A stretch of 64,000 nt of DNA, from the IMG/VR virus record IMGVR_UViG_3300042398_001385, positions 89,315 through 153,314 of that record, one strand, 5' to 3'. Shown here piece after piece: positions 29,271 to 37,362 of this stretch. The translations under genes were made by a program, and so were the position numbers. The number at the start of each line of letters is the position of its first letter. The stretch's first letter is position 1. Under the pieces are notes generated by a model that was not told the DNA's origin, made no database searches, and was given only the letters and a program-made list of their open reading frames with translations. Source of the DNA: a virus.

Positions 29271-29576
29271 TTATTTAGTTATTTTACACATTGCCCTAGT
29301 AATAATTTCAGAATCCTTTAATTCTTCATTTCCAAATCTTCCGTCCATTTCTCTAAGAATGTACAGATCTTTTCCAATTTCTCTTGCTACATTTTCTAAT
29401 TGTTCTTTTTCTTTAGTGACATCAATATCACCATACCAAATTTTACCCTCCCCTAAAACAAAAATGTTTGCATTGAAATAAACCTCGTTGTCTGGGAATC
29501 GATCTCTATATCCAGATTTAGAGAAAGAAAGCATTCTACCAGAAAATAATTTTTCATTTTCAAAAATCGATTCCAT
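29271..29576 (-). CDS. Hypothetical protein upstream of uvsX
   Basis: A 101-residue alpha/beta protein (FSGRMLSFSKSGYRDRFPDNEVYFNANIFVLG then helices). No family was recognised. It starts at ATG 29576 and ends 11 bases before uvsX, so it is probably the first gene of the recombination operon. TATAATATAAG is seen about 25 bases upstream on the minus strand. It is short and soluble and may be a regulator or inhibitor, with no evidence for which. Confidence 0.6.
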   Translation of the reverse strand: MESIFENEKLFSGRMLSFSKSGYRDRFPDNEVYFNANIFVLGEGKIWYGDIDVTKEKEQLENVAREIGKDLYILREMDGRFGNEELKDSEIITRAMCKITK

Positions 29577-29634
29577 AATTCCTTATATTTTAATAATCTT
29601 ATATTATAGAGGAAAAATTAAAAAAGATTCGTAT

Positions 29635-29889
29635 TTAGATATTATTTCTTAAATACAAAAGTCGTGAGCAAGATTCGAAATTTTGATTCGTTTCGTTCCA
29701 CTCTATTAAATAGTCTAGGATTTTTATTGTTTTGTCCTTATCCTCACTCAGAGATTCTTCGAGCAAATAAGGGGAGGAAAGCCAGAGCTTTGTTTTTTTA
29801 TCTGGGTCTATGGAGTATACAGGTTTCTCTATATACAAAAAAAATCTGCCATCAGCAGATTTTTTGATATATCGTTTTCCTTTTTCCAT
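29635..29889 (-). CDS. Hypothetical small basic protein
   Basis: An 84-residue protein with a basic N-terminus (MEKGKRYIKKSADGRFFLYIEKPVYSI) and a helical C-terminal half. It is preferred over an overlapping plus-strand frame because it is collinear with its neighbours and has a normal start context. Function unknown. Confidence 0.5.
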   Translation of the reverse strand: MEKGKRYIKKSADGRFFLYIEKPVYSIDPDKKTKLWLSSPYLLEESLSEDKDKTIKILDYLIEWNETNQNFESCSRLLYLRNNI

Positions 29890-29926
29890 ATTTATATTAT
29901 ATGGAAAAACTTGGAAAAAGTTTCTT

Positions 29927-30235
29927 TTATTTTACAAGATCTTTAAAAGAATTTTTTATGTAATCATTCTTTATTTTTCTTGATAATTTAAGAACGTAAT
30001 CGCACTTTTCGTATTCCTCTGTAGATTCAAAATGTGATATAAGTCTTTCAAAAAGATCCGTTCCTAAGAATTTATTTAAAGGATTTCCTTCTTCAAAAGC
30101 TTTATCTCCCTCCAATAACATATAATCATACAGTTTTCTTGTTTGAGCGTCATACATTCTATCTATATCACTCTCTAATTTTTCTAATCTGTTTATTTCT
30201 TCTGGTTCCATTTTGCTTATTTTTTTATATACCAA
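29927..30235 (-). CDS. Hypothetical helical protein
   Basis: A 102-residue, charged, all-helical protein (EINRLEKLESDIDRMYDAQTRKLYDY). No family was recognised. It sits between the SET-domain gene and the small basic protein gene on the same strand. Function unknown. Confidence 0.5.
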   Translation of the reverse strand: MVYKKISKMEPEEINRLEKLESDIDRMYDAQTRKLYDYMLLEGDKAFEEGNPLNKFLGTDLFERLISHFESTEEYEKCDYVLKLSRKIKNDYIKNSFKDLVK

Positions 30236-30270
30236 ATGTAGAGTAATTTGAATCTTTAAAAAAATGATTC

Positions 30271-30624
30271 CTATAAATAACTTTTATAATTTATAAATAT
30301 TTCTTCTCCGGGATCTATATCCCTAGTTGTAAAGAATATTATCTTGTTTTTGGATTTATCTGTATTCCAATCAGCATTATAAGATTCCTCAGAATGATTA
30401 AATATACTACCGTATCCTAAACATATAACTATACCATCTATCTCTCCCTTAGGCCAACTAAAGAAATAGTCATTTAATATTTGGGGATATTCAAAATCCG
30501 GTGGTACTTTTATAAAATGACATTCTTCTAAAAGTTCACCCTTTTTAATCCTATCGGAAGAAAAAACCCCTCTACCATGTACCAAGGATTCTTCTACATA
30601 AATTTTATTTGATCTATAAAGCAT
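30271..30624 (-). CDS. SET-domain protein (candidate lysine methyltransferase)
   Basis: A 117-residue protein consisting of little more than a SET domain: HGRGVFSSDRIKKGELLEE (residues about 16-34, the SAM-binding GxG region), FNHSEESYNADW (about 76-87, the NHS motif at the active-site pseudoknot) and RDIDPGEEIFINYKSY (about 100-115, the GEEL-Y motif). SET proteins transfer methyl groups from SAM to lysine. A target, viral or host, cannot be inferred. It is short for the family but carries all three core motifs. It faces away from the plus-strand gene starting at 30694. Confidence 0.75.
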   Translation of the reverse strand: MLYRSNKIYVEESLVHGRGVFSSDRIKKGELLEECHFIKVPPDFEYPQILNDYFFSWPKGEIDGIVICLGYGSIFNHSEESYNADWNTDKSKNKIIFFTTRDIDPGEEIFINYKSYL

Positions 30625-30693
30625 GTTTTTTATATTGTATAGATGAAAAAGATTTCAGATGTAAAATATGATATATAATAGAAAACCTTCTTA

Positions 30694-31494
30694 ATGAACA
30701 ATATTCTTACCATAGAGAACTATTTATTAGAGAATAGACAACCAATATTTTTTACAGAGGAACAAATCAAAGAATCCCTCGAATATCTAAACTCTGAGGA
30801 TCCAGCATTAATGGAAGCTTGGTATAATACTGTACTAGACTTTGCAGCTCTTATACCAGGAGTAGGATCAGTAGCAGAGGGTATAAATTTAGTATCTTAC
30901 GCAAAACAAGGAGAATATCTTCTAGCAGGTTTATGTGCTATAGGATTAATTCCAATTTTTGGTCAATATGTAGGAGCTGGGGGATCACTATTAGTTAAAG
31001 CACTAGGAAAAGGAGCTTCATTAGGATCGTCTATACTTAAACCTTTAATTAATGTTGTAGCTAAATTTTTTCCTAAAATAGTAGCATTTTTAAAAAGTTC
31101 TAAGTTTTTAACTAAGTTTTCTGGAATTGCACCTTTTGTTGGAAAAATCATTGGCTCTCTTAAAAATTTCATATTAAAAGGAGGATCTAAATTAACTGCA
31201 TTAGCTACTAATGCTTCTAAAATTAAAGCACTAAGATCAACTACAAGAGAAGTTAAAACTGGTTATAAAGCTTATAATTGGTTATTCGGTCCTAAAGATA
31301 CACCACAGGTTTCAACTACTCCAAGTATTGCTGGGTATTCAGGAAATTCTTCAGTTTCTCCTGAATATCAAATACCAGTTCCTAAAGATGCTTATATGGC
31401 TTATCAAGGAACTCCGCTTAAAAATATTAGACCATATACAGATATGGAAATATCTCAAGCAGAAATGGCTCAGGATTGGGAAAAATATCTATAA
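30694..31494 (+). CDS. Hydrophobic protein with capsid-targeting N-terminus
   Basis: A 266-residue protein. The N-terminus MNNILTIENYLLE fits the capsid-targeting pattern shared by many proteins here, with a possible cleavage after LLE. Residues about 45-105 (FAALIPGVGSVAEGINLV, then LLAGLCAIGLIPIFGQYVGA) and 110-160 are Gly/Ala-rich and hydrophobic, resembling helical hairpins that insert in membranes or the IPGVG segments of toxin-associated domains. The C-terminal 70 residues are polar. It may be packaged and act on or in the host membrane at infection; this is inference. It is followed by a strong terminator. Confidence 0.6.
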   Translation: MNNILTIENYLLENRQPIFFTEEQIKESLEYLNSEDPALMEAWYNTVLDFAALIPGVGSVAEGINLVSYAKQGEYLLAGLCAIGLIPIFGQYVGAGGSLLVKALGKGASLGSSILKPLINVVAKFFPKIVAFLKSSKFLTKFSGIAPFVGKIIGSLKNFILKGGSKLTALATNASKIKALRSTTREVKTGYKAYNWLFGPKDTPQVSTTPSIAGYSGNSSVSPEYQIPVPKDAYMAYQGTPLKNIRPYTDMEISQAEMAQDWEKYL

Positions 31495-31501
31495 AAAATA
31501 C

Positions 31502-31525
31502 AAACCCAGGATCTCTCCTGGGTTT
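31502..31525. terminator. Bidirectional intrinsic terminator
   Basis: A 9-bp stem (AAACCCAGG / CCTGGGTTT) with a 6-base loop, followed by TTTTTT on the plus strand and a T-rich run on the minus strand. It separates two convergent genes. Confidence 0.85.
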
Positions 31526-31540
31526 TTTGTGTAGCATGGT

Positions 31541-32338
31541 TTAGATCTTAGATCCGCAATTAGGACAGAATTTCCAAGTTTGTTTTTTCATTCTAGTTCC
31601 ACAGTCGGTGCAATAGTTTCTTATAGAAGAAGTCTCTAATGGTTTTTGAGATTCCGGTAATATTCTGTATTTAATAATTGTTTCTGCTATATCCATAAAA
31701 TTTGCAGAAACACTTATAAATTCTTGATTACTAGATTCGCCCATTTCAACCCTTCCAGTTTCTAAGCTATTGCTAGCATTTGATCCTTTAACTGAATCGT
31801 TAGTCATACTGGTAGTAGTAAATAAATTGTTTATTGTTGATCCACCTACCGATAAGCTTGAGTCCGAACAATAAGATCCCAAGACATCAGAGCTGTAATA
31901 AATCCCAGTAGATCCTCCAATATTAATTGTTGGATTGTAAAGAGATCCTTTAAAATAACCGCTTCCGGTATAATTAGTTAAAGGTAGTGATTCTTTATAG
32001 AAAGAAACCTCTAACATACCATTATCAATTATAGCTTTAAGAGCCTCATCAGATTTATCAACCTCATATGTTTCAAAAAGAAACTTATTATTAGTATCAA
32101 TAAATCTTTCTAGATAGATTCTTTCTCCTGGTCTTAAAATAATACCAGATTCGGAAATACTCTTACCGTTTAGATTGATCTTTGCAAGGACCCTTGCTGT
32201 TGTGGGATTGAATAATTCAATCTCGAAATTTTCTCCGTCTTTAAGGTAGACTGAATCACCATAGATCTTAGATCTATTTCTGTTTCTTGTGATGTGTGCA
32301 GTACAGCCCACATTCACGCTTGGCGTTGAATAATACAT
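31541..32338 (-). CDS. Zinc-ribbon-tailed beta protein
   Basis: A 265-residue protein. The N-terminal about 120 residues are a beta domain (FEIELFNPTTARVLAKINLNGK, GIILRPGERIYLERFID), as seen in several structural-type proteins of large viruses. A Ser/Gly/Asn-rich linker follows (about 130-205). The C-terminus ends in a double CxxC zinc ribbon (YCTDCGTRM...FCPNCGSKI). Zinc binding is clear from the motif, but the biological role is not. It converges with the plus-strand gene across a terminator. Confidence 0.65.
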   Translation of the reverse strand: MYYSTPSVNVGCTAHITRNRNRSKIYGDSVYLKDGENFEIELFNPTTARVLAKINLNGKSISESGIILRPGERIYLERFIDTNNKFLFETYEVDKSDEALKAIIDNGMLEVSFYKESLPLTNYTGSGYFKGSLYNPTINIGGSTGIYYSSDVLGSYCSDSSLSVGGSTINNLFTTTSMTNDSVKGSNASNSLETGRVEMGESSNQEFISVSANFMDIAETIIKYRILPESQKPLETSSIRNYCTDCGTRMKKQTWKFCPNCGSKI

Positions 32339-32446
32339 AAAGATTATTTTATTTGGCCCCTTCCTTTGCGTCCATTTCTGAAAACTCTACGGTTCGTTGA
32401 CCGGGAAGTGACTAGAAACCTCTAGTTCTATTATTATATAACTCTA

Positions 32447-32728
32447 TTAATAAAAGTTCCCGAATTTAGCTACAGGAATATACTCTTTTACAAGCTCCGA
32501 ATGTATTAGTTGAGGAATTCTCTTGTATTCTTTATACCATTTATTACATACGTAAATCTCGCTACCTCTAGGATCTTCTATTATTTCTACCACATCATAT
32601 TCTGCTTCCTCGAAAGGACCTATAGGTTTTGTTATAACTTTTCCTATGACTGGCATTCTAGTTACATCCTCTCCACTGTACTCTATATTTTCTTTTATGT
32701 GGAATTCTTTTAATTTCTTTATTTTCAT
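32447..32728 (-). CDS. Small protein, possible capsid-targeted
   Basis: A 93-residue protein starting MKIKKLKEFHIKEN, which is a loose match to the capsid-targeting pattern (K-rich, EF, then IKE). The remainder is a small beta-rich domain (GKVITKPIGPFEEAEYDVVEII). It overlaps the start region of the transglycosylase gene by 4 bases. No family was recognised. The 108 bases between it and the zinc-ribbon gene hold no gene that I can support. Confidence 0.5.
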   Translation of the reverse strand: MKIKKLKEFHIKENIEYSGEDVTRMPVIGKVITKPIGPFEEAEYDVVEIIEDPRGSEIYVCNKWYKEYKRIPQLIHSELVKEYIPVAKFGNFY

Positions 32729-33564
32729 TTCGTAGTATTTATTCCTAAGGGCACAGTGTTAGCATTAGACTGCTTAGATTTTTCTGTGTTTGCTAAATCT
32801 TGTTGTTGTATTTCTTGATTGAGATACGGGTCTTCTATTGAATCTAATAATCCTCTATAATATTCCAAAGGTTTTTTTTCTCTATAAGATTCAGGATCTG
32901 CAAATGCTCCGGAGAAATTACCCAATATATAATTATTGTTATCGTCTTGCTCTATATCGCTATTAAATACCTGGTCTATGTATTCATAGTAGTTTTTCTT
33001 TGATTTTCCCCCTGAAGGAAATTTCTTAAAAGTTTCCATGTTTTTGTCGACAACATATTCTGGAAATTCCCATTTCCAATCTTTTCTTATAGTCTCTGGA
33101 TAAAAAGTTAATGAAGCAAAATCTCCAGGAGACATTTCACCTTTTAAATTCATTTCAGAAAGCCAGGATTTATAAAATGCTCTAACTAGATCTAGCTGAT
33201 CAACATTTGACATTTGTATAACATCGTTAGGTGTATAATACTTACCGCTATCTGGATTTATAAATGTTTTTAATAAAGAAGGCATAAAAGATAATAAACC
33301 AACTTGTCCAGATACAGGATCCTTATACTTAGGATCGAATCTACTCTCGTGAAATATAGTATGTAGTAACCATTGTGGTTTTATTCCAATTTCCTCTGAT
33401 ATTTTTATTAATTTCTTAAGGAATGAATTTCTGTTTTCTTCTATAAGATTAGTATAAGGTAATTCAGTAACGGTTTCCATCTTATACGAAGATGGATCCA
33501 TTTTTTCTATCTTATTGCTTTCTAATAAATAAAAACTTTTAAAATCTTTTAGATGTCTTAGCAT
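32725..33564 (-). CDS. Lytic transglycosylase-like protein with capsid-targeting N-terminus
   Basis: A 279-residue protein. The N-terminus MLRHLKDFKSFYLLE matches the shared head-targeting pattern with a possible cleavage after LLE. Residues about 55-175 resemble the SLT/goose-lysozyme fold: LLHTIFHESRFDP (Glu in HES is the expected catalytic acid), VSGQVGLLSFMPSLLKTF and a later FASLTFYPE segment. The C-terminal about 80 residues are polar. If packaged, it could locally open peptidoglycan during DNA entry. The catalytic call is from motif order only. Confidence 0.7.
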   Translation of the reverse strand: MLRHLKDFKSFYLLESNKIEKMDPSSYKMETVTELPYTNLIEENRNSFLKKLIKISEEIGIKPQWLLHTIFHESRFDPKYKDPVSGQVGLLSFMPSLLKTFINPDSGKYYTPNDVIQMSNVDQLDLVRAFYKSWLSEMNLKGEMSPGDFASLTFYPETIRKDWKWEFPEYVVDKNMETFKKFPSGGKSKKNYYEYIDQVFNSDIEQDDNNNYILGNFSGAFADPESYREKKPLEYYRGLLDSIEDPYLNQEIQQQDLANTEKSKQSNANTVPLGINTTK

Positions 33565-33577
33565 CTAATATATATCC

Positions 33578-34363
33578 TCAGATTAAATTCTTTAGCATAG
33601 GTTTTTCAGAAGCCCATGCGTGTAGTGAAGTTATGTGCATTGTTAGCATTCCAGGCTTAACGTCTTTCCAATTTTCTGGGTCTATTTCTTTTAATCTTTC
33701 TATAAGCCAAAATACCTTTCTAGCACATAAATAGATATCATCCCTGAAGTGTCTAAAGAAGTCACATGATCTAATATAATAAACTACATGAACCCATTCT
33801 GCTCTTCTTATGAAATGATATCCTATTGTACAAGGAACTCTTTCTCCGTGAGCAGATCCAGTATCCTCTGGAAACCAAATAGGTAAAAATGCCTGTCTAG
33901 TAAAAGGCTCTCTAGCCATTAAAGAAACAACGTCATTGAAATCTCCATAGTCATATCTTATACCGGACATCTTACTATTAGGTATTTCTGATGCAAATTT
34001 AGGCCAGATTCTTTCTGGATATGTATGAGAGAATTTTTCATTACCGCCAAACTCTTCATTATTCTTTTGAGCATAAGGCCAACGAACATGGGAAGGAGGT
34101 GGATTTAGGGGTAAACCACTTACTCTTTCTTCAAAGTGTTCGTCAGCCCATGCAAAATTTGGTTTTATCTGATCCCCTATAACTTTTAAATCTGTATCCA
34201 TCTGACAAGAGAAGGATAAATTTAGTGTCTCTATCATAGCATATCTAGGATCATGTTTAATCTCTTTTCCTTGCCACCTTTCTGTGTGGACAATATAAGA
34301 ATAATCATACATTTGTTCAGCGGTCCATCTAATGACATCACTGAATCTCCCAAATTTTTTCAT
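33578..34363 (-). CDS. Divergent thymidylate synthase-family protein
   Basis: A 261-residue protein with the order of landmarks of the thymidylate synthase fold: FTRQAFLPIWFPED (substrate-binding Arg region), RVPCTIGYHFI (catalytic Cys about 180), YYIRSCDFFRHFRDDIY (the RSxD nucleotide loop, about 197-213) and PGMLTMHITSLHAW near the end. The N-terminal folate region differs from ordinary ThyA. Members of this family make dTMP or hydroxymethylpyrimidines in phages with modified DNA. A canonical thymidylate synthase is encoded at the right edge, so this one may have another substrate. That is inference. Confidence 0.65.
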   Translation of the reverse strand: MKKFGRFSDVIRWTAEQMYDYSYIVHTERWQGKEIKHDPRYAMIETLNLSFSCQMDTDLKVIGDQIKPNFAWADEHFEERVSGLPLNPPPSHVRWPYAQKNNEEFGGNEKFSHTYPERIWPKFASEIPNSKMSGIRYDYGDFNDVVSLMAREPFTRQAFLPIWFPEDTGSAHGERVPCTIGYHFIRRAEWVHVVYYIRSCDFFRHFRDDIYLCARKVFWLIERLKEIDPENWKDVKPGMLTMHITSLHAWASEKPMLKNLI

Positions 34364-34407
34364 TTATGCTATTTTCTTTATTATATGATAGTTTTTATAA
34401 AGGTTTC

Positions 34408-35475
34408 TTATTTATGAAATCTATCGAAAGAATTTTTAGATATTTTATTGAACCGTACTTTGCCAATAAATTCTCCTATTGTTAAACAGTCGGTATAACT
34501 CATTGCAGACCTTAGATAATCATTAAAATTTTCACACCATCCAGATAGTGTATATTCAACCTGTTGCATTTTAGATATTCCCTCGGATGTTTTAATCTCC
34601 CCCCTTCCTAAACTTTTTTGAGCCTCTTTAGTAGACATTCCTCTAAACTTTTTAAAGAATTTTCTTCCAGCTTCAAATTGTAAAAGTACATCTATTGAAT
34701 ATTGATCTACCTTATCTCCTGGCTCTGTCCAAGAATCGTATTTTTTATTTCCTTCGAATGTTTCACCGCAGCTTTCTAAAGCTTTATTAAAGATACTTCC
34801 TAGCATCACATAATCAGCTCCTAAACCTAATGCTTTTATAACGTCAGCATATTTTTTAAATCCTCCATCAGCAACGATTTTAGTTGAAAGATTTCTTTCT
34901 TTTTGTATTTTAGCAGTATCATGTATTAGAGAAGCCATTGGATATCCAACACCTGTTTGCACAGTGGTTAAACATCCAGCACCGTTACCTATACCCATTC
35001 TAACATAGTCTGCACCAGCATTTGATAAGGAAAGAAAGGTATGGGGGTTAGCACAATTACCAACCATGATAACAAGAGAAGGCCCGTATATTTTTTTTGA
35101 CTCCTGTACTAGTTCCTTAACTATTTCCATGTGTCCATTGGCTATGTCTATTAAGGCGTACATTCTTTTTCCTAAAGGAATACTTATATTATTTTCTATA
35201 AATACTCTCCTAAAGTCATCTAATCCGTATGAATACCATACTTTGTAATCAGTAGAAAAATAGTCTAATGGGTAATTTACAGGAAGTCTTGGTATTATTC
35301 CGTATATCTTATTATCATTGAATATTGTAAAATTGTTTTTGTCTATTACTGTATCCATAGGAGCAGTAAAAATCGGGAGCATTTGTTTTTCGTCGAAGGG
35401 ATCTACTTTTTTTCTAGATCTAATACTAGTATGGATTTCCGGCTCTATAAGAATATCATCAAAATCGAATAACAT
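34408..35475 (-). CDS. IMP dehydrogenase / GMP reductase family enzyme
   Basis: A 355-residue TIM-barrel nucleotide oxidoreductase. FDDILIEP and the APMDTV strand near the N-terminus, the glycine-rich GADYVRMGIGNGAGCLTT with the catalytic Cys (about residue 185), VADGGFKKYADVIKALGLGADYVMLG (phosphate site, about 210-235) and EGISKMQQVEYTLSGWCENFND are typical. No CBS domains are present, so it is nearer GMP reductase in length (about 350). It interconverts GMP and IMP/XMP. Carriage by a phage suggests reshaping of guanine pools, maybe for salvage or a modified base. Confidence 0.82.
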   Translation of the reverse strand: MLFDFDDILIEPEIHTSIRSRKKVDPFDEKQMLPIFTAPMDTVIDKNNFTIFNDNKIYGIIPRLPVNYPLDYFSTDYKVWYSYGLDDFRRVFIENNISIPLGKRMYALIDIANGHMEIVKELVQESKKIYGPSLVIMVGNCANPHTFLSLSNAGADYVRMGIGNGAGCLTTVQTGVGYPMASLIHDTAKIQKERNLSTKIVADGGFKKYADVIKALGLGADYVMLGSIFNKALESCGETFEGNKKYDSWTEPGDKVDQYSIDVLLQFEAGRKFFKKFRGMSTKEAQKSLGRGEIKTSEGISKMQQVEYTLSGWCENFNDYLRSAMSYTDCLTIGEFIGKVRFNKISKNSFDRFHK

Positions 35476-35528
35476 GTTTTTATTTTTTATAGAGTATAAT
35501 ACTATAAAAATTTCCTAATAAAACAAAA

Positions 35529-35550
35529 AAGTCCGGATTAAACCGGACTT
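35529..35550 (-). terminator. Intrinsic terminator
   Basis: An 8-bp GC-rich stem (AAGTCCGG / CCGGACTT) with a 6-base loop and a following T-run on the minus strand, directly after the gene ending at 35570. Confidence 0.85.
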
Positions 35551-35569
35551 CCTAAAAACATATTTTTTA

Positions 35570-37018
35570 TTAATTTAATCCGAATCCACTGAATCCACCG
35601 AATCCTGAAGGACCACCGAATCCTGAAGGACCATTTGATCCTCCTTGATCTGTATCAGAAGATCCCTCTTGTGAACCTCCGTACTTATCCTTCCAGTCTT
35701 GGTATTCTCTCTCAGCATCCATATCGTCTAGACATTGGTTAATAATAACATCAACCTCTCTTCTATCCATATTTTTACCTATCTCAGAAATAGGCTTTAA
35801 CCTGTTTCCTGTAGGATCAAAAGCTTGAGCAAGTATAGAATTTGTTATCTCTAAGCATTTTTTAGCTGGAGTAATTTTAGCTAACTTTCCGTAAAACAAC
35901 CAATGTAGCTGTTCCATAAAAGCAGCAGCTCCTTCGTAATCCTCGTTATTATTAAGATCTTTTAATATAGCTTCTGCTCTAGAGTTACTATTTATAACAA
36001 GTCCAAATACTCTTTGTAGAGTCTTTCCGATAGCTTGTTCTTCGATTTCGTCAAACATAGTTTCAGTGTTAGCTTTAACTATGTCTGCAGCCTCTAAACC
36101 TAATGTATCTCCTACCTGCATAAGAAGAGTTTGTGTTATTAACTTATAAACTCCCTTAACTGATTCGTGGATTAATAAACCAAAATCCAATGCTCTAGCT
36201 ATAACTGTTGACTGAGTTCCCTCTAAAGCTTGAGCCATATCAGGATTTATCTCGCCATCTTTCTGTATATCGTCTAATAGATCCTCAGGATTTATTTCTT
36301 CATCTTCCTCTTTTTTCTTAGGTTTTTCGATATCTATGTCACATGCTCCTGGAGGTGCATCTCTAAACATTGAAGATTTCTGAGCTGGTGTTAGAGTTAA
36401 GTCGTAATAGTGAGCTCCTGCTGCTATTTTATTTGCGAGTCTTCTGTATTCCTCACCCTCATTTTCCCCTAATATTTGTTTTAATCTTTTAGAAACCATT
36501 GGCAAGTTTATGATCTCCTTTACATTTAATCCCTTTCCTTGTTGTACGGTTCTTATTATTTTTCTTCTGTTTATTTCATCTATGATTTCTTGATCCTCTA
36601 ATTCTACAACGTTAGGAAGTCCACAATTTTTACATTCCTTCATTTTATCTTTTAGAGATTGATCCGGTCTAGTAACTATTTTAAGATCCAATATTACATC
36701 ATCTAGAAAAGTACCATATACTTGTCTTATAACTTCAACAGCCAAATCTGAAAGTTCTTGTTCGTGACCTCTCTGCATTCTTTGAGCCTGCATAGCATTA
36801 CCCATTAGATTACTAATGTCCTGTGGAATTTCTGCTCTCATTCTTTGAGCTTCCTCTTGGTTAGCTGTAAGTATTGCGTCTATAAAGTTTCCTTCTCCTC
36901 CGAGAGTATTGTATATGTCCTGGTTTTTATTATTAGCAGGAGTTTCTCCAGGAAATCCTGTATTTCCTCTAAGAGTAGCCTCAGATAGGAAATGGTCGAA
37001 TTTAGATATATTTTTCAT
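35570..37018 (-). CDS. Large protein with capsid-targeting N-terminus
   Basis: A 482-residue protein of unknown function. The start MKNISKFDHFLSEA is one of the best matches to T4-type internal protein leaders, with LSE followed by A as the expected cleavage site. The body is helical, with a CxxC pair (CKNCGLPNVV, about 130) and an acidic linker (EEDEEINPED, about 235-250). A conserved-looking FGLLIHESVKGVYKLI segment lies near 285. The C-terminus is Gly/Ser/Phe-rich (PSGFGGPSGFGGFSG). It overlaps the next gene upstream by one base. It is probably an internal head or core protein. Confidence 0.65.
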   Translation of the reverse strand: MKNISKFDHFLSEATLRGNTGFPGETPANNKNQDIYNTLGGEGNFIDAILTANQEEAQRMRAEIPQDISNLMGNAMQAQRMQRGHEQELSDLAVEVIRQVYGTFLDDVILDLKIVTRPDQSLKDKMKECKNCGLPNVVELEDQEIIDEINRRKIIRTVQQGKGLNVKEIINLPMVSKRLKQILGENEGEEYRRLANKIAAGAHYYDLTLTPAQKSSMFRDAPPGACDIDIEKPKKKEEDEEINPEDLLDDIQKDGEINPDMAQALEGTQSTVIARALDFGLLIHESVKGVYKLITQTLLMQVGDTLGLEAADIVKANTETMFDEIEEQAIGKTLQRVFGLVINSNSRAEAILKDLNNNEDYEGAAAFMEQLHWLFYGKLAKITPAKKCLEITNSILAQAFDPTGNRLKPISEIGKNMDRREVDVIINQCLDDMDAEREYQDWKDKYGGSQEGSSDTDQGGSNGPSGFGGPSGFGGFSGFGLN

Positions 37019-37317
37019 TATGCCATCGGTAAATTTTTAAGCTTTCTTAGCCTACTTATAATGCCCATTGCTAGTTTAGTACCTCTTTCTTGAGATAGGG
37101 AATTTTTTATATTTCCCATAGCATCACCAAAAGCTCTAGCTATCGGTCTTTCCGTTTCCTCTGGATTAGGCTCTCTGTCCGGAACAGGTCTACCTGGTCT
37201 TGCAGGAGCTGGCGGAGTTTCAGGCCTAGTAGGTGTAGGTACCGTAGTAGGTGCAGGCTTTGTTGAAGGCTGAGTCATAACGAACTCATATAACTTAGTT
37301 ATTATCTTTCTACCCAT
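37018..37317 (-). CDS. Proline-rich small protein, possible head protein
   Basis: A 99-residue protein: MGRKIITKLYEFV at the start (a weaker match to the head-targeting pattern), then a Pro/Thr/Ala-rich stretch (about 15-55) and a basic helical C-terminus (GIISRLRKLKNLPMA). It is coupled to the large capsid-targeted protein downstream. It shares an AT-rich intergenic region containing AGATATATATCT with the divergent plus-strand gene at 37363. Function unknown. Confidence 0.55.
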   Translation of the reverse strand: MGRKIITKLYEFVMTQPSTKPAPTTVPTPTRPETPPAPARPGRPVPDREPNPEETERPIARAFGDAMGNIKNSLSQERGTKLAMGIISRLRKLKNLPMA

Positions 37318-37362
37318 TTTTTGTGTATTTATTTTAGATATATATCTTACTAAAAGAAAAAA

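Noticed and set aside
32339-32446. Possible small gene or RNA in the 108-base gap
   Set aside because: Only an 8-codon open frame and a short CTAGA/TCTAG hairpin were seen; nothing that supports a feature.
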